DNA of 13,898 bases from Betaproteobacteria bacterium (GTDB lineage Bacteria > Pseudomonadota > Gammaproteobacteria > Burkholderiales > Burkholderiaceae). A model generated the notes under the pieces. The model saw nothing but the letters and a program-made list of their open reading frames with translations. It did not search any database and was not told the DNA's origin. Where the stretch lies: contig CANIMS010000016.1 in assembly GCA_947468785.1 (NCBI GenBank), positions 1 to 13,898 on the forward strand, read 5' to 3'. Both the position numbers and the translations under genes were made by a program. Shown here in pieces: positions 1-6,336 of this stretch (position 1 is its first letter; the number at the start of each line of letters is the position of its first letter).

Positions 1-765
1 AAGCTCTCCAAAAATTAGGTAACCATACCCAACGGCCCAAAGTAATTGTAAGTAAACCAGCGGAGTTAGTTTGTAAGGGCGAGTTTTATAGAACGCCAGC
101 ACAATCAGAAGATGTGCAATGCCACCTAAGAGACCAATCATTCCCAATATGGCATATTCAAATACGGGTAGTGCGGGCATGGGCTCTGCATAGGGAAGCA
201 GGATAGAAGAGATCGCTAGACCAACCAATCCGCTATAAAAGAAAGTGGTGTAGGCCGAGTCCAGCACTAACTTTCTGGTGGATAGCTGAAAGATGGCATT
301 TAAAAAAGCCATTAACACTAGTAGTGTGGCCGCTATATGAAAAATCGCCGAACCCGGTCTAGCAATAAAGAGTATCCCTAAAAACCCAACTCCTGCAACC
401 AGCCAATCTTTAAGCTCGACACGCTCACCTAATATGGGCCCCGATAAGATGGCTACCCAAATGGGCGCCGTAAAGGTGATGGCCGATGCCTCTGCTAGTG
501 GGAGCCAATGTAAGCCTCCAAAAAATAAGGCTGAGGTTGAAACCAACAAGCATGACCTAAAAAGTTGTAGTCCTAAGTTTTGGGTACGCCAAAATCGTTT
601 GCCTAAAAAATACCAAGCGATTGGAAGTGCAAGGAGTGTCTGACCTAAAAACCGAGACCAAATAATAGTAATCAAGCTGATATCTTGAACAAGAATTTTG
701 GCAATGGCATCGACCGTGGAAAAACAAATGCCACTCAGAATGAAAAAGAAAATGGGAGATTTCAC
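1..765 (-). CDS. DMT superfamily (EamA) permease, C-terminus cut by window edge
   Basis: An open frame of 255 codons runs from a GTG at 765 to the left edge, so the C-terminus is missing, probably a few tens of residues from the usual EamA length of about 290. The protein is very hydrophobic. It begins MKSPIFFFILSGICFSTVDA and contains the EamA-type stretch EASAITFTAPIWVAILSG followed by LGERVELKDW, which is the usual end of the first EamA repeat. A second repeat starts near FLNAIFQLSTRKLV. The family comprises inner-membrane metabolite exporters or permeases; the substrate cannot be told. GTG is the only sensible start, because an in-frame stop lies 21 bases upstream. Its first base is the last base of the LysR stop (TAGTG), so translation is probably coupled to the LysR gene and the two form one transcript. 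No convincing Shine-Dalgarno is seen before the GTG. Confidence 0.85.
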   Translation of the reverse strand, partial: MKSPIFFFILSGICFSTVDAIAKILVQDISLITIIWSRFLGQTLLALPIAWYFLGKRFWRTQNLGLQLFRSCLLVSTSALFFGGLHWLPLAEASAITFTAPIWVAILSGPILGERVELKDWLVAGVGFLGILFIARPGSAIFHIAATLLVLMAFLNAIFQLSTRKLVLDSAYTTFFYSGLVGLAISSILLPYAEPMPALPVFEYAILGMIGLLGGIAHLLIVLAFYKTRPYKLTPLVYLQLLWAVGYGYLIFGEL

Positions 766-1658
766 TATGCAGTAACACCCGCTTTGCTAAAAATCCATTC
801 ATTAAACAGTTTAATTTTTGGACTATTTTTAGTATTAGATCGATATGATAGAAAATGGGTTCTATCCCTTGTGGGTAAAAAGATTTCCTGCCCTATCTCA
901 ACTAGCTCGCCTCGTGAGAGCTCTCTTTCGGCAAAGCGCACACTCTCGAGAACAGCCCCAATACCATCGACTGCGGCTGATATTGAGAGGGCTGCACGGT
1001 CAAATGACATCTTTCTAGTGGAGGGATTTGTTAGTTGATTTACTTCAAACCATTGCTCCCAGGTGTGATGGTTTAGAGACGACTCTATTAAGGTTAATTT
1101 ACTCATCAATTCTTTTACAGGCACTTTAGGGTCGATTAACTGTGGAGAGCACATTGGTGCAATTTTTTCTTCACCTAAGGATATCGAAGTGATGCCTGGT
1201 CCTGCGTGAGTAAATTGATATGAAATCGCGATATCGATTTCTTGATTGCGCAATAAGTCGATTGGTTCTGCTCCGGATGTCATGCGAATAGTGATGTCAG
1301 GGTTGGCCTTAATAAATTCGGGAAGTCTTGGGCTAAGCCACTTTGCAGCAAAGCTAGGAGAACAATGCAAGGCCAGTACTTGTGAGCTGGGAGCAAGCGT
1401 TACTTCATTGCAGGCTGCCTCAATCACATCAAATACTCGCGAAAGAGATTCTAGAAGCCGGCGCCCTTCAGCGGTGGGTTCGACTTTGCGATTCTTACGA
1501 AAAAATAACGGTTTACCGAAATACTCTTCCAGTTCTCGAATTTGATGGCTGATGGCAGATTGAGTGAGATGGAGCTCTCTAGCGGCCAAAGTGAAGCTTT
1601 CAAGCCTTGCTGCTGCTTCAAAAGCCCTTAGAAGAACATAATTTGGCATTTTTCTCAT
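765..1658 (-). CDS. LysR-family transcriptional regulator, GcvA-like
   Basis: This is a full-length LysR regulator of about 297 residues. The N-terminal winged helix-turn-helix reads LRAFEAAARLESFTLAAREL then HLTQSAISHQIRELEE, followed by the linker LFFRKNRKVEPTAEG. The rest is a type 2 periplasmic-binding-like effector domain with a GcvA-like pattern (LALHCSPSFAAKWLSPRLPEF, DIAISYQF). The frame is open to an ATG at 1688. I chose the ATG at 1658 because it places the FEAAAR motif about 13 residues in, as in GcvA-type proteins, and because the longer start would put coding sequence over an inverted repeat at 1656-1676. An ATG at 1649 is also possible, and none has a clear ribosome site. The gene diverges from the class II aldolase gene and its stop overlaps the permease start, so it probably controls one or both. 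The effector is unknown. Confidence 0.88.
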   Translation of the reverse strand: MRKMPNYVLLRAFEAAARLESFTLAARELHLTQSAISHQIRELEEYFGKPLFFRKNRKVEPTAEGRRLLESLSRVFDVIEAACNEVTLAPSSQVLALHCSPSFAAKWLSPRLPEFIKANPDITIRMTSGAEPIDLLRNQEIDIAISYQFTHAGPGITSISLGEEKIAPMCSPQLIDPKVPVKELMSKLTLIESSLNHHTWEQWFEVNQLTNPSTRKMSFDRAALSISAAVDGIGAVLESVRFAERELSRGELVEIGQEIFLPTRDRTHFLSYRSNTKNSPKIKLFNEWIFSKAGVTA

Positions 1659-1676
1659 GTAAATAGTATATACATG
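1656..1676. promoter_or_regulatory. Inverted repeat at the LysR start, possible autoregulatory site
   Basis: CATGTA (1656-1661) and TACATG (1671-1676) form perfect 6-bp arms around a 9-base AT-rich spacer. The repeat overlaps the preferred ATG of the LysR gene and a TATACT hexamer on the minus strand (1670-1665). LysR proteins commonly bind interrupted dyads near their own promoters to repress themselves. The assignment is inferred from position and symmetry only. Confidence 0.4.
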
Positions 1677-1682
1677 ATTTAT

Positions 1683-1700
1683 ATTCATCTATATATGAAT
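1683..1700. promoter_or_regulatory. Inverted repeat ATTCAT-N6-ATGAAT, candidate LysR operator
   Basis: The arms ATTCAT (1683-1688) and ATGAAT (1695-1700) are perfect inverted copies around CTATAT. The site lies between the divergent LysR and aldolase genes. Measured from the start predicted for the aldolase promoter (near 1745), it covers about -62 to -45, the usual place of a LysR recognition site at an activated promoter. It is AT-rich, so chance symmetry is possible. No protein-binding evidence is available. Confidence 0.5.
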
Positions 1701-1709
1701 GCTTATCGT

Positions 1710-1738
1710 TTGTCAAAACCCTTTGAGTAGCCCATGAT
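1710..1738 (+). promoter_or_regulatory. Predicted sigma70-like promoter of the class II aldolase gene
   Basis: A -35 box TTGTCA (1710-1715, five of six consensus bases) is followed by a 17-base spacer and a -10 box CATGAT (1733-1738, four of six). The predicted start near 1745 leaves a leader of about 32 bases to the ATG at 1777. The weak -10 fits a promoter that needs an activator, consistent with the inverted repeat just upstream. Confidence 0.45.
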
Positions 1739-1776
1739 TACATCTGAATTAATTGCTAATACAAAAAGGAATTCAC

Positions 1777-2616
1777 ATGGCTGAAGTAATGGAGAGAGAC
1801 AGTAAATTGGACTTAGGTGGAAGAGAGTCTATTTATCAACCAGAAGATCAATCGCAGATATTTCCGTATCAGCCGAAGTTCAACAGTTTTGCAGAAGAGC
1901 GTCAGCACCTGAAAGAGCGTTTAGTAGCTGCATGCCGAGCATTTGCACTTGAAAAGTTTGATTATGGTTTTGCAGGACATTTGACTATTCGGGATCCTGA
2001 ACATCCAAACCTGTACTGGACAAATCCAATGGCAGTGCATTTTGATCAGGTCAAAGTGTCTAACTTAATTTTGGCAGATCACGAAGGCAATGTCGTAGAA
2101 GGTAAACATGCATTGAACCGCGCCGGTTTTGTATTGCATGCAGCAGTCCATGAAAAACACCCCGATATTCTTGCCATGTGTCATGCGCATACTGTTTATG
2201 GAACTGCATTTGCTGCACTTGGAAAACCATTAGATCCTATTTCTCAAGATGCAGCTGCATTCTTTGAAGACCATATGGTGATGGCGGAGCAGGCTGGACA
2301 AGTAGCTGTTGAAGATAACGCAGGTTATAACTTTGCAGGTTCCTTGAAGAAAGTTAAAGGCGTGATTCACCGTAATCATGGTTTGATAACAATGAGTCGT
2401 CACAGCATTGAAGCTGCAGCATTCTGGTTTATCGCATTAGAGCGCTGTTGCAAACAGCAGATGATGGTTGAGGCAACTGGTATCAAGCCTAACCTGCTAT
2501 CACCTGAAGTCGCCCGCTACAGTAGAGAACACGTGGGTAGCGAGTATATTGGCTGGCTTCATTTCCAACCGATCTGGGGTTATCTAAAAGAAAATCAACC
2601 CGATATGTTTACTTAA
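1777..2616 (+). CDS. Class II aldolase/adducin domain protein, possible hydroxy-acid aldolase or decarboxylase
   Basis: This 279-residue protein has a complete class II aldolase/adducin domain. Metal ligands are visible as CHAHTVYG (His136, His138) and HRNHGL (His201). By eye, the position of the catalytic Glu73 of L-fuculose-phosphate aldolase is occupied by Gly117 within NRAGFVLH, as in many adducin-like members, so classical sugar-phosphate aldolase chemistry is doubtful. The family also contains aromatic-acid decarboxylases such as PhtC of phthalate pathways, which would suit the nearby Rieske oxygenase. The ATG at 1777 is chosen because AAAGGA lies 6 bases upstream; the frame opens earlier only at a TTG at 1753. 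The gene stands alone on its strand, diverges from the LysR gene and ends at a strong terminator. The substrate is unknown; the fold assignment is firm, the reaction is not. Confidence 0.9.
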   Translation: MAEVMERDSKLDLGGRESIYQPEDQSQIFPYQPKFNSFAEERQHLKERLVAACRAFALEKFDYGFAGHLTIRDPEHPNLYWTNPMAVHFDQVKVSNLILADHEGNVVEGKHALNRAGFVLHAAVHEKHPDILAMCHAHTVYGTAFAALGKPLDPISQDAAAFFEDHMVMAEQAGQVAVEDNAGYNFAGSLKKVKGVIHRNHGLITMSRHSIEAAAFWFIALERCCKQQMMVEATGIKPNLLSPEVARYSREHVGSEYIGWLHFQPIWGYLKENQPDMFT

Positions 2617-2649
2617 AAAATAACTAAGCAGTAATCCCGAAGCAGAATT

Positions 2650-2678
2650 AAAAAATCCCAGCATGACTGGGATTTTTT
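2650..2678. terminator. Strong bidirectional Rho-independent terminator
   Basis: A perfect 12-bp stem (AAAAAATCCCAG at 2650-2661 pairing with CTGGGATTTTTT at 2667-2678) encloses a 5-base loop. The A-run and T-run flank the GC-rich core TCCCAG/CTGGGA, so the structure can end transcription in both directions. It sits exactly between the convergent aldolase and GntR genes and overlaps the GntR stop codon (2677-2679). Confidence 0.92.
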
Positions 2679-3342
2679 AATTAGTCGATAGCGTTTGCTC
2701 AAGTTGATAAATAAGATTTTTTCTAGCTCGGCTTGCATGAAGTTCTGAAAGTTCGGCAGCTTTTTTCTCATCACCATTTTTAATGGCATCCGCAATAGCT
2801 TGGTGTTCATCCCAAATAGCGGAGCGTTGGGAAGATTGCAGCACTGCTCCCATAACGCGGCGTAGGTGAACCCAATGTAAATGCGCGCTTTTGGCAATCA
2901 ATGGGTTTTCAGAGGCATCATAGATTGCACTATGAAAAGCGATATCAGCATCAATCAGTGCACTGACATCTCCCTTTTCTGAAACAGCGCGGCCATGTTT
3001 TATTAATTGAGGATCAATTACACATTTCTTTTGGGCGGCGAGTTTTGCAGCTAAGGAATCGAGGGCGCCACGAACTTCATAGAGCTTGTCGATCCATTCA
3101 ATATTCAAGGCGGTCACCTGTAAGCCTCTACCTGGAGCATCTTCGACAAAGCCATCGTTTTTCAACATCCGTAGCGCTTGCAGAACCGGCAAACGAGAAA
3201 TATTCATTTGCTCGGCAATTTCTTCCTGAGTGATGCGTGTTTTGGGCGGTAGAGATCCATCGCTGATGGCATCGAGTAAAGCCTTGTAGACCGCCTCAAC
3301 ATAATCGGTTCGAGCTGGAATTTTATGGAGCTGAGAAAGCAT
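2677..3342 (-). CDS. GntR-family transcriptional regulator, FadR/FCD subfamily
   Basis: This is a complete GntR regulator of 221 residues. Residues 38-78 form the winged helix-turn-helix (TQEEIAEQMNISRLPVLQAL, then GRGLQV in the wing). The remainder is an all-helical FCD ligand domain. The four expected metal ligands of FCD regulators are present: Asp133, His137 (DIAFHSAI), His180 (WDEHQAI) and His202 (ELHASRA). Members usually bind a small carboxylate through this metal site and lose DNA affinity. The gene diverges from the Rieske oxygenase gene, with a long palindrome over the shared promoter region, so it is the probable repressor of the oxygenase run and of itself. The ligand is probably a pathway acid, which is inference. 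The ATG at 3342 has only a weak upstream ribosome site, but the N-terminus is the expected length for the family. Confidence 0.92.
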   Translation of the reverse strand: MLSQLHKIPARTDYVEAVYKALLDAISDGSLPPKTRITQEEIAEQMNISRLPVLQALRMLKNDGFVEDAPGRGLQVTALNIEWIDKLYEVRGALDSLAAKLAAQKKCVIDPQLIKHGRAVSEKGDVSALIDADIAFHSAIYDASENPLIAKSAHLHWVHLRRVMGAVLQSSQRSAIWDEHQAIADAIKNGDEKKAAELSELHASRARKNLIYQLEQTLSTN

Positions 3343-3378
3343 CTTTTTAGGGTTTCAATTGCCTGAAATAGTGGATTT

Positions 3379-3408
3379 TTGAGACTGCGCCTGCTTCAAA
3401 AATATTAT
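3379..3408 (+). promoter_or_regulatory. Predicted promoter of the Rieske oxygenase genes
   Basis: TTGAGA (3379-3384, five of six -35 bases) and TATTAT (3403-3408, five of six -10 bases) are separated by 18 bases, predicting a start near 3415. A perfect TATAAT on the opposite strand (3409-3404) could serve as the -10 of the divergent GntR gene, although its -35 is poor. Both -10 elements and the predicted start overlap or touch the palindrome at 3406-3438, which fits repression by blocking polymerase. Confidence 0.5.
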
Positions 3409-3438
3409 ATACTCTGTATACAGTATACAAAGTATATA
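3406..3438. promoter_or_regulatory. 33-bp near-perfect palindrome, likely GntR operator
   Basis: The symmetry centre is the A at 3422. The inner arms TGTATAC (3415-3421) and GTATACA (3423-3429) are perfect. The outer arms TATATACT (3406-3413) and AGTATATA (3431-3438) are also perfect; only the pair 3414/3430 breaks symmetry. The core contains two GTATAC hexamers 7 bp apart, resembling the GT...AC half-sites reported for FadR-subfamily operators. It lies between divergent GntR and oxygenase genes, 32 bp before the oxygenase ATG and 64 bp from the GntR start. The link to this GntR protein is inference. Confidence 0.75.
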
Positions 3439-3469
3439 AAATCGGTCAAAAAAACAGGAGAAGCACGCA

Positions 3470-5029
3470 ATGACAGGCAAACAGGAACAAGCAGAGAAAA
3501 AAGTTGGGGCCTCTGCAGGAACTTCTGAAAAACCAAAGAAATTGGTTCCTTACGGTGGTTATTACACCAATAAGACTCCTGGGCACGATCCCGAATTAAC
3601 CGAAGTAGGACCTGGCACCCCAATGGGTGAATATATGCGTGGCTTTTGGCATCCAGTATGTATGTCCATCGAACTCACAGACACTCCTAGATTTTTAACC
3701 ATCTTAGGCGAAGAGTTGGTTGCGTTTCGCGATGGCAGTGGAAGCGTTGGTGTCTTACATGCTCACTGCGTGCATCGTGGTGCTTCACTTGAGTATGGGC
3801 AAATTCAAGAGCATGGCATTAAATGTTGTTATCACGGCATGGTGTTTGATGTAGACGGTACTTGTTTAAATGCACCTTTCCCTAAGGGTGAAGAAGCTGA
3901 AGCGGAAAAATATGCGTGTTCAATTCAGCAGGGCGCTTACAAAGCATTCGAACGAAATGGCTTGGTATTTGCTTACATGGGCGCTCCAGACAAAGAGCCA
4001 CCATTTCCAGAATGGGAGTCTGACTTTACAGTAGCCCCTGGCGATGAACTAGTTCCCTACAGTAATTTTCAGCACTGCAATTGGTTGCAGGTTCAAGATA
4101 ATGCGGCGGATAACTTTCACACAGCTGAACTGCATGCTGCTAAAAATGTCGTGGGCGGCCATTTCCAAGGCACAACATTTGATGAGGTAGGCTCTCCAAC
4201 AATGGAAGTTCACCCTGACATGCAGTTTGTGCCAATTCATGGTGGTAGAGGTTTGGCTTGTTCAGGTGCTCGCCGCGTCAATAATGACCGATTGTTTATT
4301 CGCGTTCAGCATCAGGTCTTACCAAATTTGAGTTTGCATGCCTATACATCGGAAGACGGATCAAACAAAAAATTATTTAGCCGTTTTCATATTATTCGTT
4401 GGACAGTTCCGGTCGATGACTTTAATAGCAAGATGATTGGATGGCGTGTGATGGGGCCGGGTATTGATACACGCGGTATTGGGCAAAAAGAGTTGGTTGG
4501 ATATGAGTCTATTGACTTCTTAGATGGTCAAGTTGCCTTGAGAAGGGCCGAGCGTTTTGGTAAGCACAGCATTAACGATATTGTCGATATTCCTACTGAT
4601 CACCGAGCCCGCCCGAATTACAAGATGGCGCAATATGCACCTGGAGACTATGAGGCCATTATTAGCCAAAGACCGATTGCGATTCACGCTTTAGAGAATC
4701 CTACAAAGTTTGATGCGGGCCCCTATTTGTTTAGAAAGATGTTGCGTGATGCTGTGCGTGGTTCTAATCCAGCAGCTAGTGCGGAAGCTTTTTCAGAGTG
4801 GTTAAAAGAGTTGAATGGCGCGCCTAATAGTTATTGTTCCGGCAATGTCTTTGATTTACCGATCGGCGCAACTACAGAAGAGGAAGTTGCGCAAAGACGT
4901 TTTGTCGCAAAAGGCGTAATTGCGATCATCACAGAAGCCGAGCAGCATAAAGGTAAAGAGCGTATTGAATTTGTGAAACAAAAAATGGAAGAGCTTGAGC
5001 AAACTGCGAAAGCACAATTCAAGCATTAA
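3470..5029 (+). CDS. Rieske non-heme iron oxygenase, catalytic alpha subunit (phthalate/vanillate oxygenase type)
   Basis: This 519-residue protein has a Rieske [2Fe-2S] site with Cys100 and His102 (HCVHRGAS) and Cys119 and His122 (CCYHGM), spaced C-X-H-X16-C-X2-H. The catalytic domain carries the mononuclear iron motif D-x2-H-x4-H as Asp214, His217 and His222 (DNAADNFHTAELH). A third carboxylate ligand probably lies in the C-terminal third near PGDYEAI. The long single-subunit layout with no small beta subunit gene nearby points to the homo-oligomeric group that includes phthalate 4,5-dioxygenase, LigXa and vanillate O-demethylase. Such enzymes use electrons from a ferredoxin or reductase to hydroxylate or demethylate aromatic acids in the cytoplasm. 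The ATG at 3470 follows CAGGAG by 9 bases. The N-terminal 25 residues are Lys- and Glu-rich and outside the family core; the C-terminus ends in a charged helix. The substrate is unknown. Confidence 0.93.
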   Translation: MTGKQEQAEKKVGASAGTSEKPKKLVPYGGYYTNKTPGHDPELTEVGPGTPMGEYMRGFWHPVCMSIELTDTPRFLTILGEELVAFRDGSGSVGVLHAHCVHRGASLEYGQIQEHGIKCCYHGMVFDVDGTCLNAPFPKGEEAEAEKYACSIQQGAYKAFERNGLVFAYMGAPDKEPPFPEWESDFTVAPGDELVPYSNFQHCNWLQVQDNAADNFHTAELHAAKNVVGGHFQGTTFDEVGSPTMEVHPDMQFVPIHGGRGLACSGARRVNNDRLFIRVQHQVLPNLSLHAYTSEDGSNKKLFSRFHIIRWTVPVDDFNSKMIGWRVMGPGIDTRGIGQKELVGYESIDFLDGQVALRRAERFGKHSINDIVDIPTDHRARPNYKMAQYAPGDYEAIISQRPIAIHALENPTKFDAGPYLFRKMLRDAVRGSNPAASAEAFSEWLKELNGAPNSYCSGNVFDLPIGATTEEEVAQRRFVAKGVIAIITEAEQHKGKERIEFVKQKMEELEQTAKAQFKH

Positions 5030-5044
5030 TCAATCAGAAGAGAA

Positions 5045-5071
5045 GGGCTGCGATTGCAACCCATTCTTTTT
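5045..5071 (+). other. Intercistronic hairpin followed by a T-run, possible attenuator
   Basis: GGGCTGC (5045-5051) and GCAACCC (5056-5062) pair around a GATT loop with one C/A mismatch, and five Ts follow at 5067-5071. It lies in the 60-base gap between the oxygenase stop and the ferredoxin start. The stem is short, so it could be a weak terminator or mRNA-stabilising element that lowers ferredoxin expression relative to oxygenase. It may also be chance. Confidence 0.35.
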
Positions 5072-5089
5072 ATGGAGCGAGACTAAAAA

Positions 5090-5377
5090 GTGAATCAAAT
5101 TTCCAGTACTGACTCTGAAGAGTTGGTGATCGAGATTCAGAGTAATGGCCAGAAAATTACGCTTACACGTTCTGAGTCAATCATTGACGCTTTGGCAAGA
5201 TCAGGTATTGAGATACCTACTTCATGCCAATCCGGTTTATGTGGCACCTGTAAGACCAGATATATCAGTGGCGAGGTAGAGCACGGCGATTGTATTTTGA
5301 GCGATGACGAGCATCAGGAATACCTAACGCCTTGCATCTCCCATATAAAAAGTGGAACATTGGTGCTTGATTTATAA
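5090..5377 (+). CDS. Stand-alone plant-type [2Fe-2S] ferredoxin, VanB/phthalate dioxygenase reductase C-terminal type
   Basis: This 95-residue protein carries the plant-type cluster motif C-x4-C-x2-C at Cys46, Cys51 and Cys54 (SCQSGLCGTCKT) with the fourth ligand Cys82 (YLTPCIS). The spacing and the tail LSDDEH ... SGTLVLDL match the C-terminal ferredoxin domain of phthalate dioxygenase reductase/VanB proteins, but the FMN- and NAD-binding domains those proteins carry upstream are absent. It most likely passes electrons to the Rieske oxygenase encoded 60 bases upstream. The start is a GTG at 5090; GGAG lies 12 bases upstream, rather far, and no in-frame ATG is available. No reductase gene is found in this window, so its electron donor must be encoded elsewhere. 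Cys68 is an additional, non-ligand cysteine. Confidence 0.9.
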   Translation: MNQISSTDSEELVIEIQSNGQKITLTRSESIIDALARSGIEIPTSCQSGLCGTCKTRYISGEVEHGDCILSDDEHQEYLTPCISHIKSGTLVLDL

Positions 5378-5406
5378 ATTCCCAATCTAGCAGTATTCAT
5401 TCTCCA

Positions 5407-6336
5407 TTGCAAAGTCATCCAAAAATCTATGTGCTTGGCGCAGGTGCAGTTGGCTGCTATTTTGGTGGCATGCTCGCCCGTGCAAATCAGGACGTCACAT
5501 TTATTGCCAGATTAGAGCGCGCTAAGGCCTTAAATGAGTATGGCTTAGAAATGGATTGCAAAGCGTTTCATGAAACCGTTAAGGTCAAAGCAAGTTCGGA
5601 TCTTGCTTTACTCAGAGATGCTGATTTAGTGCTCCTATGTGTCAAGTCGCTCGATACAGAACAAACACTTTCGGAGATTAAATCAATCTTGCCAAATACA
5701 GCAGTGCTCTTGAGTTTGCAAAATGGAGTAGCAAATATTGAGATTGCCTCTAAGACTATTAGTAATCGTATTTATGCAGCGGTTGTCTATGTTGCTGCCG
5801 GAATGATTGGCCAAAGAACCATGAAGCATCACGGGCGGGGGGAGCTCCTAATTGGGGGCCTAGGCAATAACACTGCTGATGATCAAGAAAACCTTGAAGG
5901 AATCCGTCATTTATTTGAGGCAGCAAATGTCCCGTGTTTGATTACCTCGCAGATCAAGCGGGATATGTGGCTGAAGTTTTTGGTGAATTGCTCCTTTAAT
6001 GCCATCTCAGGCATTGGCCAAATTCCCTATGGTGAAATGGTCAAGTCCCCTGAAATTGTTCAACTCATTGAAGAAATTACAAAAGAGTTTCTGGCTGTCG
6101 CTGCGCTGGAAGATGTCAAGATCTCTATGTCAGAGGCGCTTACTGCAAACGACTCGATTGCGACTACGATGGTGACGCAAGTTTCTTCTACTGCTCAAGA
6201 TTTATCTCGAGGTAAAAAGACAGAGATCGATTTTTTAAATGGCTATATTGTGGAATTAGGTAGACGGCATGGAATTGCTACACCATATAACGAGTCCGTC
6301 CATGCCTTGGTCAAGATGCTGGAATCTCGCTATTAG
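5407..6336 (+). CDS. ApbA/PanE-family reductase (2-dehydropantoate 2-reductase-like)
   Basis: This 309-residue protein begins with a Rossmann NADPH-binding motif GAGAVG (residues 11-16) and has the two-domain ketopantoate reductase layout. Key residues of E. coli PanE can be matched by eye: Asn98 to Asn106 (LQNGV), Lys176 to Lys190 and Asn180 to Asn194 (WLKFLVNCSFN), and Glu256 to Glu273 (KTEIDFLNG). Reduction of a 2-keto acid to a 2-hydroxy acid is therefore plausible. It follows the ferredoxin gene by 29 bases on the same strand and is probably the third gene of the oxygenase run, so it may act on a pathway product rather than in pantothenate synthesis. The start is uncertain. TTG at 5407 puts the Rossmann strand at the right distance but has no Shine-Dalgarno; the next candidate, GTG 5431, would cut into the first strand. 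The stop overlaps the convergent gene by 4 bases. Confidence 0.87.
   Translation: MQSHPKIYVLGAGAVGCYFGGMLARANQDVTFIARLERAKALNEYGLEMDCKAFHETVKVKASSDLALLRDADLVLLCVKSLDTEQTLSEIKSILPNTAVLLSLQNGVANIEIASKTISNRIYAAVVYVAAGMIGQRTMKHHGRGELLIGGLGNNTADDQENLEGIRHLFEAANVPCLITSQIKRDMWLKFLVNCSFNAISGIGQIPYGEMVKSPEIVQLIEEITKEFLAVAALEDVKISMSEALTANDSIATTMVTQVSSTAQDLSRGKKTEIDFLNGYIVELGRRHGIATPYNESVHALVKMLESRY

Noticed and set aside
557..802. Minus-strand open frame of 81 codons at the LysR/permease junction
   Set aside because: It is out of frame with and inside the DMT permease gene, whose frame gives a clear membrane protein; the 81-residue product looks like frame-shifted sequence.
5072..5086. Four-codon ATG...TAA mini-frame just before the ferredoxin GTG
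   Set aside because: It has no ribosome site of its own and is too short to call a leader peptide from sequence alone.
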